From positions 1 through 37,707 of the forward strand of contig NZ_JALKFX010000089.1 of the NCBI RefSeq assembly GCF_023243045.1: a DNA stretch of 37,707 nt, given 5' to 3'. The stretch is from Frankia sp. AgB32. Its GTDB lineage: Bacteria > Actinomycetota > Actinomycetes > Frankiales > Frankiaceae. Positions 1 to 8,275 of this stretch are shown piece after piece. The translations under genes and the position numbers were made by a program. The notes under the pieces are model-generated. The model was given only the letters and a program-made list of their open reading frames with translations. It searched no databases and was not told the origin of the DNA. How positions within the stretch are numbered: the first letter of the stretch is position 1; each line of letters opens with the position of its first letter.

Positions 1-3000
1 CGTCGGGGCCGGCCGGCGCTGCCGACGCGGCCGCTGCCGATGAGGCCGCTGCCGTGGGAGTCGCCGCCGATGGCGTCGCCGCCGGTCCGAGGAAGGGGGA
101 CTGGCCGGTATCCCGGCCGGTCGCCTCCGCGTCCGTCGCCGCTCCCGGTGCCGGTGCGGCGTCCGTTGCCGGTGACCGGCCCGGGCCCGGCACGGCCGGC
201 GGTTCGGCGTTCGGCAGCCAGTACCGGCGGCGCTGCCACGGGTAGGCCGGCAGCGACACCACCGCCCCGGCGGGGGCCAGCACGGTCCAGTCGAGGCGAC
301 AGCCGTGGGTGAAGGCCGCGGACGCACCGGCGGTGAACAGGTCGAGGTCCGACTTGAGGCAGGCCGTCAGATCGACTGCGCCGCCACCGGCGAACAGGTT
401 GCTCACCGCCGGATCGCCACCGGCGGCCAGAACCGCGGTGACCTCCGCCGCCGCCATCGCCCCGGCTGCGGCGCCCGGCTGCGCCGCCCGGGCCGCTCCG
501 ACCGTGCGCCGGGCCAGCTCGGCTACGTCCAGCGGCCCGTCGACACGGCCTCCCACCGCGGCGAACCACGGCAGTCGCGGCGGACCGGTGACCGCACCGT
601 CCGGCGCGGCCGGCGGGCCGTCGAGCAGCGCGATCGCCGGGGCGAGCGCCAGCGCGCCCGCGGCGTAGGCGGCCACCGCCTCGCCGACTCCCGTGCCGGC
701 TACCGCGTCGATCCGCAGGCCGTGGTCCTGCCAGAGGGCGAGGGCGGCGACCTGGGCGGCGAAGGCGACCTCAGGCCCGGGCTGGACGGTGTCGCCCGCG
801 CGGATGGCGGCGAGCGGGGACACCCCGCGCGCGGCGCGCAGCGGCTCGTCGCAGGCGGCCAGTGCCGCCGCGAACGCCGGCTCGACGGCCAGCAGCCGCG
901 CCCAGGGCAGCGGCGCGAGCGTGTCACCGAAGACGACGGCCAACCGAGGCGCGGGGCCACCCGGCACGCCGGCGGCGGACGTCGCGCCGTCCTGCGCCAC
1001 CATGACCGCGTCAAGCGCGAGGGCCAGCTCCCTGGCTCCTCGCCCAACGACGGCAGCCCGCACGTCGTGATGGGTCCGCCGGCCGCCGGCCGTGTAGCAG
1101 ATGTCGACCAGGCCGGCCGGGTCCGCCGCCGCCACGATCGTCCGCAGCCGCCCGGCGACCGCTCGCAGCGCCGCCGGCGACGCGGCCGAGAGCGGCAGCA
1201 CGAACGCGCGGTCGCGCGTCCCGCCGGTGCCCGTCCCGCCGGGACGGCGCGCCGGGGCCGACTCCGACACGTCGATCCCCGGCGGATCGGCCACCACGAC
1301 GTGCGCGTTCGTCCCCGTGAATCCGAAGGCGCTCACGCCGGCCGCCCGCGGGCGCCCGTTCCTCCGCCACGGGGTCATCCCGGACGGCAGTCGCAGCGGG
1401 ACGGCGTCCCAGTCCAGCCGGGACGTCGGCCGGTCGGCGTAGCGGTGCGGCGGAATCCGCCCGCGGTCCAGGGCCAGCGCCACCTTGACGACGCCGACGA
1501 CACCGGCGGCAGCCTCCAGGTGACCGATGTCTGCCTTGACGGAACCGACGAGCAGCGGCGCGTCCGGTCCGCGTCCGTCGCCGAGCGCGGCGGCGAGGGC
1601 CCGTAGCTCGATCGGGTCGCCGAGCGGCGTTCCTGTGCCGTGGGCCTCTACGTAGTCGACGTCGACCGGCGCCAGCCCGGCCCGGGCATGCGCGGCCCGG
1701 ATGACCGCCTCCTGCGCCTCCCCGCTGGGCACGGTGAGCCCGCCGCTGGCACCGTCGGAGTTGACCGCCCCGCCGCTGACCACGCCGTACACCCGATCGC
1801 CGTCCGTCCGGGCCGCGGACAGCGGCTTGAGGACCAGCGCCGCCGCGCCCTCGCCCCGGCCATAACCGTCCGCCGTGTCGGCGAACGACTTGCACCGGCC
1901 GTCCGGGGCCAGCGCGCCTCCGGCCGACATGGCCAGATGGACGGTCGGCGTCACCATGACGTTCGCCCCGCCGGCGATCGCCACCTCGGCCTCACCCGCC
2001 CGCAGGCTCTGGCACGCCAGGTGGATGGCGGTCAGCGACGACGAGCAGGCCGTGTCGACGGCGATGCTCGGTCCGCGTGCGCCGAGGAAGTACGACAGCC
2101 GCCCGGCCGTCGCGGCGAACGAGTTGCCGGTGCCGTAGTAGAGATCGATGGTTTCCGGTCGACGGGTCAGCAGCTGCTGGTAGTCGGTGGTGTTGAGACC
2201 GACGAAGACGCCGGTCGCCCAGCGGGCGACATGCTCGCGGGTGAGTCCGGCATCCTCGAGTGCCTCCCAGGCGACCTCCAGGAACAGGCGTTGTTGCGGG
2301 TCCATCGCCCGCGCCTCCCGCGGTGCGACGCGGAAGAAGCCGGCGTCGAAGCCGTCGACCTGGCGCAGGAAGCTGCCCCGGGACGTCGCCGACCGGCCCG
2401 GGGCGAGCGGACCGTCGCCGCCGCGGAGCGCGTCCGCGTCCCAACGGCCGGACGGGACCTCGGAGGTGGTGTCGCCGCCGTCGCACAGCAGCCGCCAGAA
2501 CTCGTCCAGGGTCTCCGCACCGGGCACCCGGACCGCCATCCCGACGATCGCGATCGGTTCGGGGGCGGCGGTGGCCGCGACCGGAGACGCGGGAACGGGA
2601 GGGGCGGCGGGAACGGGAGGGGCGGCCGTGGCGGGGCTTGGGGTGGGGTCCGGTCCGGGCACGGGGCCGAGGCGGGCGGTCCCGGCGGTGACCAGCCCCG
2701 CGATGTGGCCGGCGAGCGCGAGGACGGTCGGGTGCTCGAAGACGGCGGTCGAGCCGAGCGAGCAGCCGAACTGGACGTCGAGGCGCCGGGTCAGCTCGAC
2801 GGCGGTGAGCGAGTCCAGACCCAGCTCGAACAGGCCGCGCCCGTCGGGGAGCCGCGTGTGCGCGTCGTGCCCGAGGACGTCGGCCGCCGCCGCCCGCACC
2901 AGCCGGGTGATCCGCTCGACGTGGTCGCCCCCACCGTCGGTCCCTGCCGCGGCCGAGGGCGGCACCGGCCCCGGCCCCGGCGCCGGGACGGGTACCGGGG

Positions 3001-5821
3001 CATGGGGCAGCCCCGGGGCGGTGGGTGCGCTCCCTGCCGCGCCGTCACCGGTGAGGGTGGTGGCCAGACGTCCTCGACCGTCGTACAGCCTGACTTCGGC
3101 CCGCAGGTCATCCGGCAGCGCGCCCTCGTCCCCCTGGCTTCCGCGCTCGACGCCGGACAGCCAGAACCGCTGATCGCGCCAGTCGTGCCGGGGCAGGTCG
3201 ACGATGCGGCCCGGGCCGGCGACGGCGCGCCAGTCGACGGCGGTTCCGGCCAGGTGCAGCCGGCCCAGTGAACGGGTCAGCGCGGCCAGGCCCCCGGTCC
3301 CGCGGGCGAGCGAGCCGACGACGACACCGGAGCGCCCGCGCAGCCGCAGCGCGTCCCGCAGCGGCCGGGTGAGCACCGGGTGAGGACCGATCTCGACCAC
3401 GTTGGCGTCGCCCGCCTGGAGGATCGTGTCGACCGCCGGCCAGAACCGCACCGTGTCCCGAACGTTGTGGCCCCAGTACGCCGCGTCCAGCACCGGGGCG
3501 GGGACGTCGGGGAACACGCTGGAGTGCAGCGGGATGACCGGGGCGGCCGGTCGGAGCCCGGCGAGTGCCGCCGCGACCTGGTCGCCGTGCTCGCGTACCG
3601 CCGGGCTGTGGAAGGCGTAGTCGACCGGCAGCGGAACGGCCGGTGTTCCGGCGGCCCGCAACTCCTCGGCGACGGCGCTGACGGCCGTGGCCGGACCGGC
3701 CAGCACAGCCGAGTTCGGCCCGTTGACGGTCGCCACGCAGACCGCCGGATGCCGACGGGTGACGCCGGCCGCGTCGTCGGGGGACAGTTCGACGGCCAGC
3801 ATGCGGCCCGAGCCGGTCGCGGACCGCATGATGAGGCCACGTTCGGCGATGAGCCGGCACGCCTGGTCGAGGGTGAGCGCGCCGGCCACGTGGGCCGCGG
3901 CGACCTCTCCCATGCTGTGCCCCACGACCGCCGCCGGTTCGACCCCCCAGGACCGCCACAGCCGGGCCAGCGCGACCTGGACGGCGAACACGGCGGGCTG
4001 CGCGGTCCCGGTGTCGGCGAGGCGCGCGCCGTCGGCGAGCCGGTCGAGCAACGACCAGCCGACCGACTCCCGCAGCAGCGCGTCGCATTCGTCCAGCGTT
4101 CCGCCGACGATCGGGTCATCGCGCAGGTCGAGGGCCATACCGGCCCACTGGGATCCCTGGCCGGAGAAGGCGAAGACAGTCGGCCGGGTACGGTCGGCGT
4201 CGCCGACCTCGCCGGTGGCCACGGCCTCGTGCCCGGCGCCGGCCGCCACCGCGCGCAGCGCCGCGACGGTCCCGGCCTCGTCGCGGGCCGACACGACGGC
4301 CCGGTGCCCGTCGTGGTCACGGCGGACGGCCGCGGTGTTGGCGACGTCGTCGTACGGCGCGTCGCCGGCCGCGAGCAGGTCGGCGAACAGGGCGGCCCGG
4401 CGGGCCAGCCCCGCCGCGGTGGTCGCCGAGACCAGCAGCGGCACGGGCCGGGTGGCGGGAACGTCGTCGGGGAGCGTCGGCGGTGCGGACACGACCACGT
4501 GGACATTCGTCCCGCTCAGCCCGAACGCGCTGACCCCGGCGGTCGCCGGGCCGTCGCGCTCGGGCAGGGCGGTCAGCGTGGTCGGCGCGTGCAGGCCGGA
4601 CGCGGCCCAGTCGATCATCATGGTCGGCTGGTCGAGGTGGATCTGGGGTGGGACCGCCCGGCGCCGGACGACCTCGATCGCCTTGAGCAGCCCGGCGGCG
4701 CCGGCGGCCGAGTCCATGTGCCCGAAGTTCGCCTTGTGCGATCCGATGAGCAGCGGCCGGTCGGCGGGCCGCGCGCGTCCGATCGCCTCGGCCAGCGCCT
4801 CGAGTTCGATCGGGTCCCCGAGCGGCGTCCCGGTGCCGTGGGCCTCGACGAAGTCGACCCCGTCCGGTTCGACCCCGGCCGACCGGAGCGCCTCGGTGAT
4901 CAGTGCCAGCTGGGCCGACCCGCTGGGCACGGTCAGACCGGCGCTGTGCCCGTCGTGGTTGGCGGCGCTGCTGCGGATGACCGCCAGGACGCGGTCCCCG
5001 TCCGCAATGGCATCGGCCTCCCGCTTGAGGACGACGAAGCCGCAGCCCTCACCGCGGAGGATCCCGTCGGCGCCGGCGGCGAACGGGCGGCAGCGGCCGG
5101 ACGGCGACACAGCCTGGATCTTGCTCATGAAGACACTCAGCTCGGGTGTCACGATCGTGTTGACCCCGCCGGCCAGGGCCGTGTCGGACTCGCCGGTCCG
5201 CAGACTCTGGCAGGCCAGGTGGACGGCCATGAGCGCCGACGAACAGGCGGTGTTCACCGTCATCGCCGGGCCTCGCAGGCCGAAGATGTACGACAGGCGG
5301 CCCGTGCCGAAGCTGAACTCCTTGCCGGAGGCGAAGTATGGGTCGATGCCCCGCACCCCCCGGGTCTTCGCGTGCAGCAGCAGGTAGTCCATGGCCAGCA
5401 CACCGGCGAAGACACCCGTGCGCGAGCCCGACCAGTCCGTTCGCAGGACGCCCGCGTCCTGCATGGCCTCCCAGGCCACCTCCAGCACGAGCCGCTGCTG
5501 CGGGTCCAGCTCGCGGGCTTCGCGGGGGGAGATGCCGAAGAACTCGGCGTCGAAGCGGTCGACGTCGGGCAGGAAGCCGCCGCGGTCGCTGTACATGGTG
5601 CCGGGTCTCGCCGGGTCCGGATCATGAAAATGGTCGGGCCAGCGGTCGGCCGGTACGGGGTCGAGGGCGTCGCTGCCGGTGGCGAGCAGATCCCACAGGG
5701 ACGCCCGGTCGACCACCCCACCGGGAAAGCGGCAGCCGGTGCCGATCACCGCGACGGAAGGGGGCCGGTAGTCGGCCCGGCGCCGGCCGGACGAGGCGTC
5801 GGGGGGTTGGGCGTTACGCAT
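1..5821 (-). CDS. Type I polyketide synthase, partial (KS-AT-ACP-KS-AT-like; 3' end beyond the window)
   Basis: Extends a carrier-bound starter with malonyl-type units. The ATG at 5821-5819 has AGGAG at 5831-5827; the frame stays open to base 1 (about 1,940 residues seen). Domains in order: KS1 about 20-445 with Cys193 (TACSS), His328 (EAHGTG) and His368; AT1 about 545-860 with Ser636 (GHSMG) and YAFHS at 735-739, which suggests malonyl choice; a Pro/Gly-rich linker; ACP1 with Ser1004 (GLDSL); a second Pro/Ala linker; KS2 about 1083-1510 with Cys1259 and His1394; then an AT-like region about 1560-1850 whose GHSxG is GTGVG (Gly1711 replaces Ser). No DH, KR or ER lies between AT1 and ACP1, so the chain stays unreduced, as needed for a phenol ring. 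The last residues before the edge are a Gly/Arg-rich linker. By context it resembles PltB-type synthases of pyoluteorin; orthology is inference. Confidence 0.95.
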   Translation of the reverse strand, partial: MRNAQPPDASSGRRRADYRPPSVAVIGTGCRFPGGVVDRASLWDLLATGSDALDPVPADRWPDHFHDPDPARPGTMYSDRGGFLPDVDRFDAEFFGISPREARELDPQQRLVLEVAWEAMQDAGVLRTDWSGSRTGVFAGVLAMDYLLLHAKTRGVRGIDPYFASGKEFSFGTGRLSYIFGLRGPAMTVNTACSSALMAVHLACQSLRTGESDTALAGGVNTIVTPELSVFMSKIQAVSPSGRCRPFAAGADGILRGEGCGFVVLKREADAIADGDRVLAVIRSSAANHDGHSAGLTVPSGSAQLALITEALRSAGVEPDGVDFVEAHGTGTPLGDPIELEALAEAIGRARPADRPLLIGSHKANFGHMDSAAGAAGLLKAIEVVRRRAVPPQIHLDQPTMMIDWAASGLHAPTTLTALPERDGPATAGVSAFGLSGTNVHVVVSAPPTLPDDVPATRPVPLLVSATTAAGLARRAALFADLLAAGDAPYDDVANTAAVRRDHDGHRAVVSARDEAGTVAALRAVAAGAGHEAVATGEVGDADRTRPTVFAFSGQGSQWAGMALDLRDDPIVGGTLDECDALLRESVGWSLLDRLADGARLADTGTAQPAVFAVQVALARLWRSWGVEPAAVVGHSMGEVAAAHVAGALTLDQACRLIAERGLIMRSATGSGRMLAVELSPDDAAGVTRRHPAVCVATVNGPNSAVLAGPATAVSAVAEELRAAGTPAVPLPVDYAFHSPAVREHGDQVAAALAGLRPAAPVIPLHSSVFPDVPAPVLDAAYWGHNVRDTVRFWPAVDTILQAGDANVVEIGPHPVLTRPLRDALRLRGRSGVVVGSLARGTGGLAALTRSLGRLHLAGTAVDWRAVAGPGRIVDLPRHDWRDQRFWLSGVERGSQGDEGALPDDLRAEVRLYDGRGRLATTLTGDGAAGSAPTAPGLPHAPVPVPAPGPGPVPPSAAAGTDGGGDHVERITRLVRAAAADVLGHDAHTRLPDGRGLFELGLDSLTAVELTRRLDVQFGCSLGSTAVFEHPTVLALAGHIAGLVTAGTARLGPVPGPDPTPSPATAAPPVPAAPPVPASPVAATAAPEPIAIVGMAVRVPGAETLDEFWRLLCDGGDTTSEVPSGRWDADALRGGDGPLAPGRSATSRGSFLRQVDGFDAGFFRVAPREARAMDPQQRLFLEVAWEALEDAGLTREHVARWATGVFVGLNTTDYQQLLTRRPETIDLYYGTGNSFAATAGRLSYFLGARGPSIAVDTACSSSLTAIHLACQSLRAGEAEVAIAGGANVMVTPTVHLAMSAGGALAPDGRCKSFADTADGYGRGEGAAALVLKPLSAARTDGDRVYGVVSGGAVNSDGASGGLTVPSGEAQEAVIRAAHARAGLAPVDVDYVEAHGTGTPLGDPIELRALAAALGDGRGPDAPLLVGSVKADIGHLEAAAGVVGVVKVALALDRGRIPPHRYADRPTSRLDWDAVPLRLPSGMTPWRRNGRPRAAGVSAFGFTGTNAHVVVADPPGIDVSESAPARRPGGTGTGGTRDRAFVLPLSAASPAALRAVAGRLRTIVAAADPAGLVDICYTAGGRRTHHDVRAAVVGRGARELALALDAVMVAQDGATSAAGVPGGPAPRLAVVFGDTLAPLPWARLLAVEPAFAAALAACDEPLRAARGVSPLAAIRAGDTVQPGPEVAFAAQVAALALWQDHGLRIDAVAGTGVGEAVAAYAAGALALAPAIALLDGPPAAPDGAVTGPPRLPWFAAVGGRVDGPLDVAELARRTVGAARAAQPGAAAGAMAAAEVTAVLAAGGDPAVSNLFAGGGAVDLTACLKSDLDLFTAGASAAFTHGCRLDWTVLAPAGAVVSLPAYPWQRRRYWLPNAEPPAVPGPGRSPATDAAPAPGAATDAEATGRDTGQSPFLGPAATPSAATPTAAASSAAAASAAPAGPD

Positions 5822-5826
5822 GCGCG

Positions 5827-5831
5827 CTCCT
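5827..5831 (-). promoter_or_regulatory. Ribosome binding site of the PKS gene
   Basis: AGGAG five bases upstream of the ATG at 5821. It fixes the start, because the next candidate starts lie inside the KS domain. Confidence 0.75.
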
Positions 5832-5849
5832 CACCTACGGCGGCCGCAC

Positions 5850-5869
5850 ATTTCATGACGTGATGAATT
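5850..5869. promoter_or_regulatory. Putative TetR-type operator, PKS promoter, site 2
   Basis: ATTTCATGACGTGATGAATT, itself 16/20 palindromic and 15/20 identical to the site at 25106-25125. It overlaps site 1 with a 16-bp offset, the same spacing seen upstream of both other tandem promoters. Confidence 0.55.
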
Positions 5870-5885
5870 CTACGATCGTTGAATT
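5866..5885. promoter_or_regulatory. Putative TetR-type operator, PKS promoter, site 1
   Basis: AATTCTACGATCGTTGAATT, a 20-bp palindrome with one mismatched pair. It is the most symmetrical copy of an element found at six promoters of this cluster and lies on the spacer and -10 box of the PKS promoter. Confidence 0.7.
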
Positions 5886-5894
5886 AGATGTCAA
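5867..5894 (-). promoter_or_regulatory. PKS promoter (-35 TTGACA, -10 TAGAAT)
   Basis: Read on the minus strand, TTGACA (5894-5889) and TAGAAT (5872-5867) are separated by 16 bp, close to the vegetative sigma consensus. Predicted transcription start is about 5860, giving a leader of about 40 bases. The operator at 5866-5885 covers the spacer and -10 box, which fits repression. Confidence 0.65.
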
Positions 5895-6000
5895 ACGGTG
5901 AGGAGGGACGGCCGGCGCCCGCCGGAGTCGGCCCGGCAGGACGCCGCACGGCACCGCGCCGCCGCTCGGGACGGCACGACCTGGGACCTGGCTGCCACGG

Positions 6001-6025
6001 CATGGGACGTCGGGCATGGGACGTC
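6001..6025. repeat. Short direct repeat
   Basis: CATGGGACGTC occurs at 6001-6011 and again at 6015-6025, in the non-coding stretch between the PKS promoter and the 3' end of the TetR gene. No function is apparent. Confidence 0.5.
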
Positions 6026-6115
6026 ACGGCATCGCGCCGGCACCGGCGGCGGATGTCCGAGTCTTACGGCCGCGGTCGTGCCGCGGCGTTCACCTTCGCG
6101 GGAGCCCGGCCCCGG

Positions 6116-6823
6116 TCAGCCCGACTCGGCGGTGAGCTGGCCCGTGACGTAGTACTGCACGACCGGGCCCACCCGGCGCACGATCTCCTCCGGGGGGAGC
6201 TGGCACAGCGGCTCGACCTGCACGATGTAGCGCAGCATGGCCAGCCCGACGAGCTGCGAACCGACGAGGGCCGCCCGGGTGTCGTCGTCGATGATCTGCG
6301 GTGACTTCCCCAGCACCCGGCCGAGGATCTCGCCGCTGACGAACTCCCGCAGCAGCTGGCCCGACTCCTCGTGGCTCACCGCCGAGCGCAGGACGCCGAG
6401 CAGGGGTCGACCGGTGGTGGGGTTCTCCCACAGCTGGAGAAAAAGTCGAACCACCTGTTCGCCGGCGTTGTCGGACTCGACCTCGGTGCTCGCCATTTCC
6501 GCCTCGACAACGTCGAGCACCTGGCGGATCGCGGCTGAGAAGACCCCCTGTTTCGAGACAAAAAAATGGTGCACGAGGGCCGGGTCGACGCGCGCCTCGC
6601 GCGCTATGCCACGAATTGTGGCGCCAGCGTATCCCCGCTCCGCGAACTGGTTGCGCGCAGCATCGAGGATCGCCCGTCGGCTGCCGCTGTCACCGGCGCG
6701 TCGGCCGGTCCGACCGGACTGGGCGGAGTGACGCTTGGAAAAGGAATCGGCCGATGCGGCACGATCCGCGCGCGGCGCGGCGGGGGGGCGCGAAGCCTCC
6801 TCATCACCCGGGACACGGGCCAC
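6116..6823 (-). CDS. TetR-family transcriptional regulator 1 (candidate pathway repressor)
   Basis: 235 residues, GTG start at 6823. The first 45 residues are a polar, basic, low-complexity extension. The TetR helix-turn-helix spans about 50-96 (AILDAARNQFAERGYAGATI, then a recognition helix ending LVHHFFVSKQGVF). The rest is helical and resembles TetR C-terminal ligand domains that carry ENPTTGRPLLGVLRSA-type segments. It sits beside the PKS promoter, which has two operator copies, so it is the best candidate for the regulator that binds the 20-bp element throughout the cluster. Its own leader has only the left half-site AAGTCATC (6841-6848) inside a 5-3-5 inverted repeat, so autoregulation is uncertain. 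The Shine-Dalgarno is weak and a start nearer the HTH cannot be excluded. Confidence 0.9.
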   Translation of the reverse strand: MARVPGDEEASRPPAAPRADRAASADSFSKRHSAQSGRTGRRAGDSGSRRAILDAARNQFAERGYAGATIRGIAREARVDPALVHHFFVSKQGVFSAAIRQVLDVVEAEMASTEVESDNAGEQVVRLFLQLWENPTTGRPLLGVLRSAVSHEESGQLLREFVSGEILGRVLGKSPQIIDDDTRAALVGSQLVGLAMLRYIVQVEPLCQLPPEEIVRRVGPVVQYYVTGQLTAESG

Positions 6824-6841
6824 AGTCGCTCACTCTCACCA

Positions 6842-6854
6842 AGTCATCGTGACT
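6842..6854. promoter_or_regulatory. Inverted repeat upstream of TetR 1
   Basis: AGTCA-TCG-TGACT, a perfect 5-3-5 inverted repeat about 20 bases upstream of the TetR GTG. Its left part with the preceding A (AAGTCATC) equals the left half of the operator at 21655-21674. Possible autoregulatory site. Confidence 0.35.
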
Positions 6855-7260
6855 GGCGGCAAGACTATCGGGTCGCGCAACAGCGCGCGGGGTGATCTTC
6901 GTCCCTTGGTGGGGGATGAGCAGCCCTGAAGGCCCCGGGCAGGTAGCCGTCTGTGGGGAGGTCGCCGCGGTACCCGAGCCCGTGTCCGCCGCGCCCGCCC
7001 CCCGATGACACCTCGGTGTGGGCTCCGGCAGCAGTTCCGGGCCGTGTGCGAACCCTGGTCCCGCTCGAACCCCGTCCCCCTCGAACCCGGGCGCCCGGGT
7101 CGGGCCACGGCGGCATCGCTCAGCTCCGGCCCGGCCGTCGGCGGCCCGGCTGGAACGCGCGTCGGTGACGGCGGACCCGGGCGCCACGGTGCTTCGTCGC
7201 GGGCGCCGCGCGGGTTTCCGGGATGATCGCCTGCCGCTCGTGAGCGGGGCGAACTCGGCC

Positions 7261-7278
7261 TGGACGAACGTTTGTCCA
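7261..7278. promoter_or_regulatory. Operator-like 18-bp palindrome
   Basis: TGGACGAACGTTTGTCCA is palindromic at 16 of 18 positions. The core GAACGTT is shared with the second TetR 2 operator (19323-19342) but the flanks differ. It lies about 145 bases upstream of the esterase. Confidence 0.4.
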
Positions 7279-7411
7279 CTTCTCCCCGCGTTATCCCGCA
7301 CCTGTGGGCACAGGTACAGCAGGTCGGCATATCTCGCTATCACCATCAGGCACGGCAAAGCGAAAAGTCGCGACATCCGCGGTGCGCCTCCCGGCGGTCG
7401 GTCACCATCGT

Positions 7412-7417
7412 TAGACT
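7412..7417 (+). promoter_or_regulatory. Possible -10 box for a leaderless esterase transcript
   Basis: TAGACT ends six bases before the ATG at 7424 and no Shine-Dalgarno is visible, which fits leaderless transcription, common in actinobacteria. No clear -35 hexamer is present at the right spacing. Confidence 0.35.
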
Positions 7418-7423
7418 CGTCTC

Positions 7424-8275
7424 ATGCGGATCGTGAGCGAAATCGAGTTCGCCCGGGTCGACGGTCACTCCCTGCGGCTCGACCTTCATCTGCCGGACGA
7501 GCGCCCGTTGCCACCACCACTGGTGATTTGGATACATGGTGGCGCCTGGTGCTCAGGAAGCAAGGAAATCGATGAGGGAACGTATGACACCTATATCGCC
7601 AAGGTGGTGGCGCAGGGTCTCGCGGTCGCCAGTGTCGAGTATCGACTGAGCCAACAGGCGGTCTATCCGGCCCAGATCCACGACGTCAAGGGTGCGGTGC
7701 GCTGGCTGCGGGCGCACGCCGACGAGATCGGCGTCGACGGCGAGCGTATCGGGGCCCTGGGAGAATCGGCCGGCGGCCACCTGAGCGCCCTGCTCGGTAC
7801 CTCGGGAAACGCGCCGGAAATCGAGGGCTCGATCGGCGGGAACACCGAGTACTCCAGCGCCGTGCAGGCCGCCGTGGCGGTGGCCTGCCACAGCGACCTG
7901 CTGGCCGGGCAGGCTCAGCTGGAACGCCGGCCGGACCGGATCCGGGAGATCGATACTCCGGACTCCTTCGAGTCGCGGCTGATGGGTTTCCCAATCCAGC
8001 AGCGGCCGGAACTGACCCGACTGGCAAATCCGATCACCTTCGTCGGCGCGGACTGTCCGCCGTTCCTCATCATTCACGGCGACGAGGACACGGCGGTGCC
8101 GTGGGAGCAGAGCGCGATGCTCGCCGCCGCGGTCCGGGGCGCGGGCGCGGAGGCGGTGTTCCTGACCGTCAACGGCGCCGACCATTTCAGCCCGCACCTT
8201 CGCGGGACGGCGACGACGAGCGCGATGGCCGCCTTCCTGGCCGAGCATCTGCTCCGTGCGCCGGTCTCGGCCTGA
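7424..8275 (+). CDS. Alpha/beta hydrolase (BD-FAE-like esterase)
   Basis: 283 residues. An HGGAW oxyanion motif lies near residue 38, the nucleophile is Ser115 in GESAGG, the acid is probably the Asp of HGDEDTAV, and the catalytic His is in ADHFSPH near the C-terminus. The fold and motifs match carboxylesterases of the feruloyl-esterase/kynurenine-formamidase-like group. No signal peptide, so cytoplasmic. It lies between the TetR gene and the starter-unit operon. No other thioesterase-like protein is visible in the cluster part of the window, so a role in product release or tailoring is possible, but nothing in the sequence shows its substrate. Confidence 0.85.
   Translation: MRIVSEIEFARVDGHSLRLDLHLPDERPLPPPLVIWIHGGAWCSGSKEIDEGTYDTYIAKVVAQGLAVASVEYRLSQQAVYPAQIHDVKGAVRWLRAHADEIGVDGERIGALGESAGGHLSALLGTSGNAPEIEGSIGGNTEYSSAVQAAVAVACHSDLLAGQAQLERRPDRIREIDTPDSFESRLMGFPIQQRPELTRLANPITFVGADCPPFLIIHGDEDTAVPWEQSAMLAAAVRGAGAEAVFLTVNGADHFSPHLRGTATTSAMAAFLAEHLLRAPVSA

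Larger units (their letters stand above)
6824..7423. other. Divergent intergenic region between TetR 1 and the esterase
   Basis: About 600 bases with no frame showing family features or a ribosome binding site. It contains the 6842-6854 inverted repeat and the 7261-7278 palindrome. The frames open through it are Arg/Pro/Gly-rich, as expected from reading GC-rich DNA out of frame. Confidence 0.6.

Noticed and set aside
3380-5863. An 827-codon open frame on the plus strand opposite the PKS
   Set aside because: The minus strand reads an uninterrupted KS-AT with all catalytic residues; the plus-strand frame has no domain and no ribosome binding site.
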